A stretch of 64,000 bases of DNA. Source: JBFELU01 sp041572755. Its GTDB lineage: Bacteria; Actinomycetota; Acidimicrobiia; Spongiisociales; UBA11373. The stretch is taken from assembly GCA_041572755.1 (NCBI GenBank), contig JBFFRY010000002.1, forward strand, positions 67,951-131,950. The letters run 5' to 3'. Shown here piece by piece: positions 60,217-64,000 of the stretch; position 1 is the stretch's first letter; every line of letters starts with the position of its first letter. A model generated the notes under the pieces. It saw nothing but the letters and a program-made list of their open reading frames with translations. It was not told the DNA's origin and did no database searches. The position numbers and the translations under genes are program-made.

Positions 60217-61437
60217 ATGACCGCCTCGCAAACCCCGGTCTTCATCGCCGACGCTTGCCGGACGCCGGTGGGGCGTCTCGGGGGCCGGCTGGCGCACGTC
60301 CGGCCGGACGATCTGGCCGCCGCATCCATTGGGGCCCTGTTGCACCGCAGTCCGTCCTTGGATCCCGGCACGGTTGCCGACGTCGTGTGGGGCGCGGCCA
60401 ACCAGGCCGGTGAGGACAACCGCAACGTGGCCCGGATGGCCGCGCTTCTGGCGGGTCTCCCCGTCGAGGTTCCGGGGGTGACGGTGAATCGCCTGTGCGG
60501 CTCGGGTTTGCAGGCGGTGATCTCGGCCGGCCACGCCCTCGCCGACGGCTGGGGCGATGTCATGGTGGCGGGCGGCTCCGAGTCGATGAGCCGGGCGCCG
60601 TATGTGATCGGCAAGGCGGACCGGGCTTTTCCCACCGGGGTGCCGGAGATCGCCGACACCGTGCTCGGCTGGCGGCTGGTCAATCCGGCGATGCAGGAAC
60701 GGTATCCCCCGATCTCCCTGGGGATGACCGCCGAGGTGGTCGCGGAGCGCTTCTCGGTGAGCCGGGAGTCCCAGGACGAGTTTGCGCTGCGCAGCCACCG
60801 GCGAGCCGTGGCCGCCATCGACGCGGCACGATTCGATGATGAGCTGATTCCCGTGGCGGCTGCTCGGGACCACCGGGGCCGCGAGGTCGATGAGGTGACG
60901 ACAGACGAGGGCCCCCGGCGAGACACCTCAGCGGAGGCGCTGGCGAGGCTGCAGCCGGCGTTCAAGCCTGATGGGAGCGTGACCGCCGGCAATGCGTCTC
61001 CGCTGAGCGACGGCGCCGCAGCTGTCCTGGTCGCCACCGAAGCCGGTCTGGAGGCGAGCGGGCTCACCCCGATGGCCCGTGTGGTTGCCTCCGGTGTGGC
61101 GGGCGTGCATCCGGACGTCATGGGGGTCGGTCCGGTGCCGGCGACGCGGCGGGCTCTGGACCGAGCCGGGTTGAGGGTGGGGGACCTGGATCTCGTGGAG
61201 TTGAACGAGGCGTTTGCGGCCCAGGCGGTTGCGTGCGTTCGCGAGCTGAGCCTGGATCCCGACCTCGTGAACGTGAATGGTGGCGCTATCGCGCTGGGGC
61301 ATCCTCTGGGGGCGACGGGCGCCAAGATCCTCACCACCCTGGTCCACGAGCTCGCCCGCCGCAAGGGCCGCTACGGACTGGCGACCATGTGCATCGGGGT
61401 GGGGCAGGGCATCGCCTTGATCGTCGAGAGGGTGTGA
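60217..61437 (+). CDS. thiolase, beta-ketoadipyl-CoA thiolase type (PcaF/PaaJ-like)
   Basis: A 406-residue thiolase. Cys94 in NRLCGSGLQA is the nucleophile; the second set is NEAF, GGAIALGHPLGATGAK (His) and ATMCIGVGQG (Cys). WGAANQAGEDNRNVARMAALL is very close to PcaF/PaaJ enzymes of aromatic acid breakdown, so 3-oxoadipyl-CoA is a likely substrate, though acetoacetyl-CoA thiolases are related. The ATG could be replaced by the GTG one codon earlier. There is no ribosome-binding site. Two SDR-type genes follow in the same operon. Confidence 0.9.
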   Translation: MTASQTPVFIADACRTPVGRLGGRLAHVRPDDLAAASIGALLHRSPSLDPGTVADVVWGAANQAGEDNRNVARMAALLAGLPVEVPGVTVNRLCGSGLQAVISAGHALADGWGDVMVAGGSESMSRAPYVIGKADRAFPTGVPEIADTVLGWRLVNPAMQERYPPISLGMTAEVVAERFSVSRESQDEFALRSHRRAVAAIDAARFDDELIPVAAARDHRGREVDEVTTDEGPRRDTSAEALARLQPAFKPDGSVTAGNASPLSDGAAAVLVATEAGLEASGLTPMARVVASGVAGVHPDVMGVGPVPATRRALDRAGLRVGDLDLVELNEAFAAQAVACVRELSLDPDLVNVNGGAIALGHPLGATGAKILTTLVHELARRKGRYGLATMCIGVGQGIALIVERV

Positions 61438-61442
61438 ACGTG

Positions 61443-61886
61443 ATGGCCGTGCCGGAGCGATTGGCGTCGGCGCTGGCTGATCTGGGTCTTACCGGGGATG
61501 GGCCCGGCGAGGGGCGCGTCTTCGCAGCGCTCGAGAACGTCGGCGACGACTGGGAGGCGGTGCGGGCCGAACTGACCGCGGCATTCGAGGTGACCCGCGC
61601 GGCGATGCAGGAGGAGCGGCCCCTCGTGTTCGTGGTGGCGCACGACGATCTGCTCGGCCGCCGGGGTTCGGGACGGGCCATGGTCGCCGCCGGGCTGCTT
61701 TCGGCGGCGCGCACCGCGGCCGTCGAGGCCCGCAGATCGGGGGTGCCGGTGAACACGCTCGCCGTCGAGGCGGAATGGGATCCCGAGACGGTGGCCCGGT
61801 GGGTTCTTCGCCTCATGGAGCGGGGCGGACCGACCGGCGAGCTGGTCCGCCTGGGAGGGGATCATCTCGGGAAGGCGCTCCCATGA
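61443..61886 (+). CDS. degenerate SDR-like protein without catalytic motifs
   Basis: A 147-residue protein whose C-terminal half resembles the end of a short-chain dehydrogenase (GRAMVAAGLLSAARTAAVEA, cut from a longer match, then VPVNTLAVEAEWDPETVARWV and TGELVRLGGDHLGKALP). The nucleotide loop and the Tyr-xxx-Lys pair are missing. It overlaps the true SDR gene by 4 bases, which suggests the two proteins form a heteromer or that this subunit is structural. The ATG has GAGAGGGTG upstream. Function unknown. Confidence 0.6.
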   Translation: MAVPERLASALADLGLTGDGPGEGRVFAALENVGDDWEAVRAELTAAFEVTRAAMQEERPLVFVVAHDDLLGRRGSGRAMVAAGLLSAARTAAVEARRSGVPVNTLAVEAEWDPETVARWVLRLMERGGPTGELVRLGGDHLGKALP

Positions 61887-62608
61887 CGACCGCGGCCGTC
61901 GTGACCGGGGCGGCCCGCGGCATCGGACGGGCCATCGCCGAGAGGCTCGCCGCCGACGGCCACACGATGGTGCTGGTCGATGTCGCTCCGGAGCTCGCCG
62001 AGACGGTGGCCCGCTGCGAAGCCGTCGGGGTGGGGGCGGTGCCGGTGCAGGCCGATCTCACCGGAGCCGATGGGAGGGAGGCGGTCGGTGCCGCCCTGGA
62101 CTCCTCGGCTGCGGTTGCGGCGGTCCTGGTGAACTGTGCCGGGATCACCCGGGACGCCCGGATCGTCAATATGACCGACGAGGCGTTTCGGGAGGTGCTC
62201 GAGGTCAACACGGGCGCTGCCTATGAGCTGGTCCGCCTGCTGGCTTCCCGCCTGGGGGAGGGCTCGGCGATCGTGAACATCGCTTCCCGCTCCTACCTGG
62301 GCAACTTCGGCCAGTTCAACTATTCGATGTCGAAGGGGGCTCTGGTTGGGCTGACCCGGGCGTTGGCGCTGCAACTGGCGCCGCGTACGCGGGTCAACGC
62401 GGTTGCCCCGGGCCTGGTGGGTACGGAGATGGTGATGACGATTCCCGAGGATCTGCGCAACCGCATGATCGAGGCGATTCCCCTGGGTCGGATGGCGACG
62501 CCCACCGAGATCGCCGAGGTGGTGGCGTTCCTCGGTTCCGATCGGTCGTCGTATTTGACGGGGCAGGTGATCGTGGCCGGGGGCGGCCGGTCACTGTCGG
62601 AGGGGTGA
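61883..62608 (+). CDS. short-chain dehydrogenase (FabG-like 3-oxoacyl reductase)
   Basis: A 241-residue SDR with TGAARGIG, NCAG (in place of NNAG), the catalytic YSMSK and the C-terminal VAGGGRSLS. FabG-type enzymes reduce 3-oxoacyl-CoA or -ACP to the (R)-3-hydroxy form, which fits the neighbouring thiolase and MaoC hydratase. It overlaps the degenerate SDR gene (ATGA). The operon ends here, ahead of the SRP RNA gene on the other strand. Confidence 0.88.
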   Translation: MTTAAVVTGAARGIGRAIAERLAADGHTMVLVDVAPELAETVARCEAVGVGAVPVQADLTGADGREAVGAALDSSAAVAAVLVNCAGITRDARIVNMTDEAFREVLEVNTGAAYELVRLLASRLGEGSAIVNIASRSYLGNFGQFNYSMSKGALVGLTRALALQLAPRTRVNAVAPGLVGTEMVMTIPEDLRNRMIEAIPLGRMATPTEIAEVVAFLGSDRSSYLTGQVIVAGGGRSLSEG

Positions 62609-62666
62609 TCGTGCGCCCCGCCTTCGAACCGCGATCCCCGGCGCGTTCCGGGTCGCCGGCTCCGTT

Positions 62667-62759
62667 CAGGCACCCCTGCGGCACCCGGGGCCGACCGCTT
62701 AGGGCTGCTTCCTTCCGGACCTGACCCGGTTCACGGCGCCCCGCCGCGCAGGACCCGAA
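62667..62759 (-). ncRNA. ffs: signal recognition particle RNA (small bacterial type)
   Basis: The minus strand carries the universal SRP core GGTCAGGTCCGGAAGGAAGC followed by AGCCC (62702-62727 on plus). Outer arms CCTGCGCGGC and GCCGCAGG pair, as do the inner GGGGC/GCCCC arms, giving the expected single long hairpin with the Ffh-binding loop. It guides membrane proteins to the translocon. The ends are approximate (within about 10 bases). The 154 bases between it and tRNA-Ser hold no gene. Confidence 0.92.
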
Positions 62760-62913
62760 CTTCAACACCACGTGCCCGGCGCTCGACCCGGTGGTCGGCG
62801 GTCCTCAGGCGGGGGGTCAGCCCCGCATATAGAGGGTTTCGGGTTCAGGGCACCCCTAGTACCCCGCTCAGCACGATCGGGGGAAGGGTACTCGGCCGGA
62901 AGGAGCCGGTCGG

Positions 62914-63004
62914 CGGAGGGAGTGGGATTTGAACCCACGAGGCGGCTTACACCACCTACACGCTTTCCAGGCGTGCGCACTAGGCCAGACTATGCGATCC
63001 CTCC
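62914..63004 (-). tRNA. tRNA-Ser (anticodon GGA)
   Basis: 91 bases, class II with a long variable arm. Acceptor GGAGGGA/TCCCTCC, anticodon loop CTGGAAA, T loop TTCAAAT, discriminator G as serine tRNAs need. Reads UCU and UCC. Confidence 0.96.
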
Positions 63005-63015
63005 CGGGACACGCG

Positions 63016-63021
63016 AGTCTA
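63016..63021 (-). promoter_or_regulatory. -10 element of tRNA-Ser(GGA)
   Basis: Minus-strand TAGACT, exactly 11 bases before the tRNA 5' end. Confidence 0.55.
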
Positions 63022-63029
63022 GGGATTGC

Positions 63030-63485
63030 ATGACTTCATTCGAGAACGCGATGGAGGCCGCTCTCGCCGAGGCCCGGGCGGCGATGGCTCACGGTGACGT
63101 ACCGGTGGGGGCGGTGCTGGTCGACCGCGACGGGGCGATCGTGGCCGCCGATCACAACCGGCGCGAGGAACACGCCGACCCCACCGCCCACGCCGAGATA
63201 CTGGTGCTGGCGGCGGCGGCGCGGGAGGCCGGCGACTGGCGCCTGGAGGGGCACACGCTGGTGGTGACCCTGGAGCCGTGCGCCATGTGCGCCATGGCGG
63301 CGGTGTGGGCCCGGGTGGACCGCATCGTTTTCGGTGCGTTTGATGCGAAGGCCGGCGCCGCCTGGAGCCTATACAACATTCCCCAGGATGAGCGGCTCAA
63401 CCACCGCTGCGATCTTGAGGGCGGTGTTCTCGCCGCTGAGTGCGCCGCGATGCTCGAGGAGTTCTTCGGGGAACGTCGGGCCTGA
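63030..63485 (+). CDS. tadA: tRNA-specific adenosine-34 deaminase
   Basis: A 151-residue zinc deaminase that changes A34 to inosine in tRNA-Arg(ACG). The zinc site is complete: His54 and catalytic Glu56 in AHAEI, Cys84 and Cys87 in PCAMC. The C-terminal helix carries the NHRCDLEGGVLAAEC stretch of TadA. Its substrate tRNA, tRNA-Arg(ACG), lies 440 bases downstream. The ATG has no ribosome-binding site. Confidence 0.94.
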   Translation: MTSFENAMEAALAEARAAMAHGDVPVGAVLVDRDGAIVAADHNRREEHADPTAHAEILVLAAAAREAGDWRLEGHTLVVTLEPCAMCAMAAVWARVDRIVFGAFDAKAGAAWSLYNIPQDERLNHRCDLEGGVLAAECAAMLEEFFGERRA

Positions 63486-63495
63486 GGTACCCGAG

Positions 63496-63501
63496 TACAA
63501 T
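63496..63501 (+). promoter_or_regulatory. -10 candidate of the three-gene tRNA-Ser operon
   Basis: TACAAT lies 36 bases before the first tRNA; a GC-rich hairpin (CCCGCCG/CGGCGGG) is between. Longer leader than at the other tRNA genes. Confidence 0.45.
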
Positions 63502-63537
63502 CTTCGCCCGACGCTCCCGCCGCCGGCGGGGGTCATC

Positions 63538-63627
63538 GGAGGGGTGGCCGAGCGGACGAAGGCGGCAGTCTCGAAAACTGTTGGGCCGGTATTACTGGTC
63601 CCGTGGGTTCGAATCCCACCCCCTCCG
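63538..63627 (+). tRNA. tRNA-Ser (anticodon CGA)
   Basis: 90 bases, acceptor GGAGGGG/CCCCTCC, anticodon loop CTCGAAA, long variable arm, T loop TTCGAAT, discriminator G. Reads UCG. First of three tRNA-Ser genes in a row. Confidence 0.96.
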
Positions 63628-63641
63628 CCGGCGGCTTCCCA

Positions 63642-63730
63642 GGAGGGATGGCCGAGCGGACGAAGGCGGCAGTCTTGAAAACTGCTGGGCCCCGTCAGGG
63701 GTCCCGTGGGTTCGAATCCCACTCCCTCCG
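63642..63730 (+). tRNA. tRNA-Ser (anticodon TGA)
   Basis: 89 bases, acceptor GGAGGGA/TCCCTCC, anticodon loop CTTGAAA, T loop TTCGAAT, discriminator G. It differs from the preceding tRNA mainly in the anticodon and variable arm, so it is a tandem copy. 14 bases separate the two. Reads UCA and UCG. Confidence 0.96.
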
Positions 63731-63756
63731 CCCGGCGTTCCTCCGGGCGCCGTCGA

Positions 63757-63847
<91 letters not shown>

Positions 63848-63849
63848 TC

Positions 63850-63873
63850 CGTCTCCCCCTCTTGGGGGAGACG
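63850..63873 (+). terminator. terminator of the tRNA-Ser operon
   Basis: A perfect 10-bp stem, CGTCTCCCCC with GGGGGAGACG, and a 4-base loop, 3 bases after the last tRNA. Confidence 0.75.
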
Positions 63874-63907
63874 AGTTGCCGGGTTCCCGGTGTCGGGGCC
63901 CCGCCGC

Positions 63908-63913
63908 TACCGT
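63908..63913 (+). promoter_or_regulatory. -10 element of tRNA-Arg
   Basis: TACCGT, exactly 11 bases before the tRNA 5' end. Confidence 0.55.
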
Positions 63914-63924
63914 GTGCCCCACAA

Positions 63925-63998
<74 letters not shown>

Positions 63999-64000
63999 CC

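Overview
The window comes from a GC-rich, Gram-positive-type actinomycete (Actinomycetota). The evidence is a CrgA cell-division protein, a PASTA-kinase/PP2C/FHA/FtsW/PBP cluster in the order seen in actinobacteria, a class E sortase, and two F420-type luciferase-like monooxygenases. GTG and TTG starts and 4-bp start/stop overlaps are common. An uncultured Acidimicrobiia-like lineage is a reasonable guess, from the Thr/Ala-rich lipoprotein linker and the many acyl-CoA genes, but this is inference. I see no rRNA, CRISPR array, prophage or insertion sequence.

Layout. (1) 1-5.9 kb: a leftward cluster of 2-keto-3-deoxygluconate metabolism (aldolase, kinase), an aminotransferase and the start of a FadN-type beta-oxidation protein. 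It diverges from leucine dehydrogenase, followed by a GntR regulator and peptidase E. (2) 6-11.5 kb: a complete oligopeptide-type ABC importer. (3) 11.6-19.1 kb: a BAHD-like acyltransferase divergent from a complete Liv-type ABC importer, whose last gene is an alpha-only NDP-forming acyl-CoA synthetase. (4) 19.1-23.4 kb: two acetyltransferases, a small SARP/BTAD regulator, and a mini-operon of DUF1059 protein, tandem-ACT protein and an orphan NuoB-like protein. (5) 23.3-43.7 kb: a dense catabolic region with two F420-type oxidoreductases, an M24 peptidase, a threonine-synthase-like PLP enzyme, DUF1177 and REDY proteins, two D-2-hydroxyacid dehydrogenases, a three-subunit molybdenum hydroxylase coupled to a DUF917 protein, three SDRs, an M20 hydrolase, a nitronate-monooxygenase-type flavoprotein, a MaoC hydratase and four SnoaL/NTF2-like proteins. 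No described pathway that I recognise uses this set. (6) 43.8-46.4 kb: tRNA-Ala, a thiolase and a quinone-oxidoreductase-like protein. (7) 46.4-56.2 kb: cell-envelope genes crgA, sortase, trpG, mutY, PASTA kinase, pbpA, ftsW, PP2C phosphatase and two FHA genes. (8) 56.2-64 kb: tRNA-Leu, serS, a methyltransferase, a second acyl-CoA module, SRP RNA, tadA, all four tRNA-Ser isoacceptors and tRNA-Arg(ACG).

How the parts fit. Regions 1-3 import and break down amino acids, peptides and organic acids. Region 5 looks like oxidative catabolism of a nitrogen-containing or heterocyclic compound and is the best candidate for an undescribed system. Regions 7-8 are housekeeping and resemble the origin-proximal part of actinobacterial chromosomes, though dnaA, dnaN and gyrase genes are not in the window.

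Regulatory pattern. Four tRNA genes have a TANNNT hexamer exactly 11 nt before the mature 5' end. Using that as calibration, several protein genes (pepE, crgA, fhaA, serS) have TANNNT exactly 6 nt before the start codon and no good ribosome-binding site, the layout of leaderless mRNAs. Several divergent gene pairs have -10-like hexamers that overlap on opposite strands, suggesting compact bidirectional promoters.
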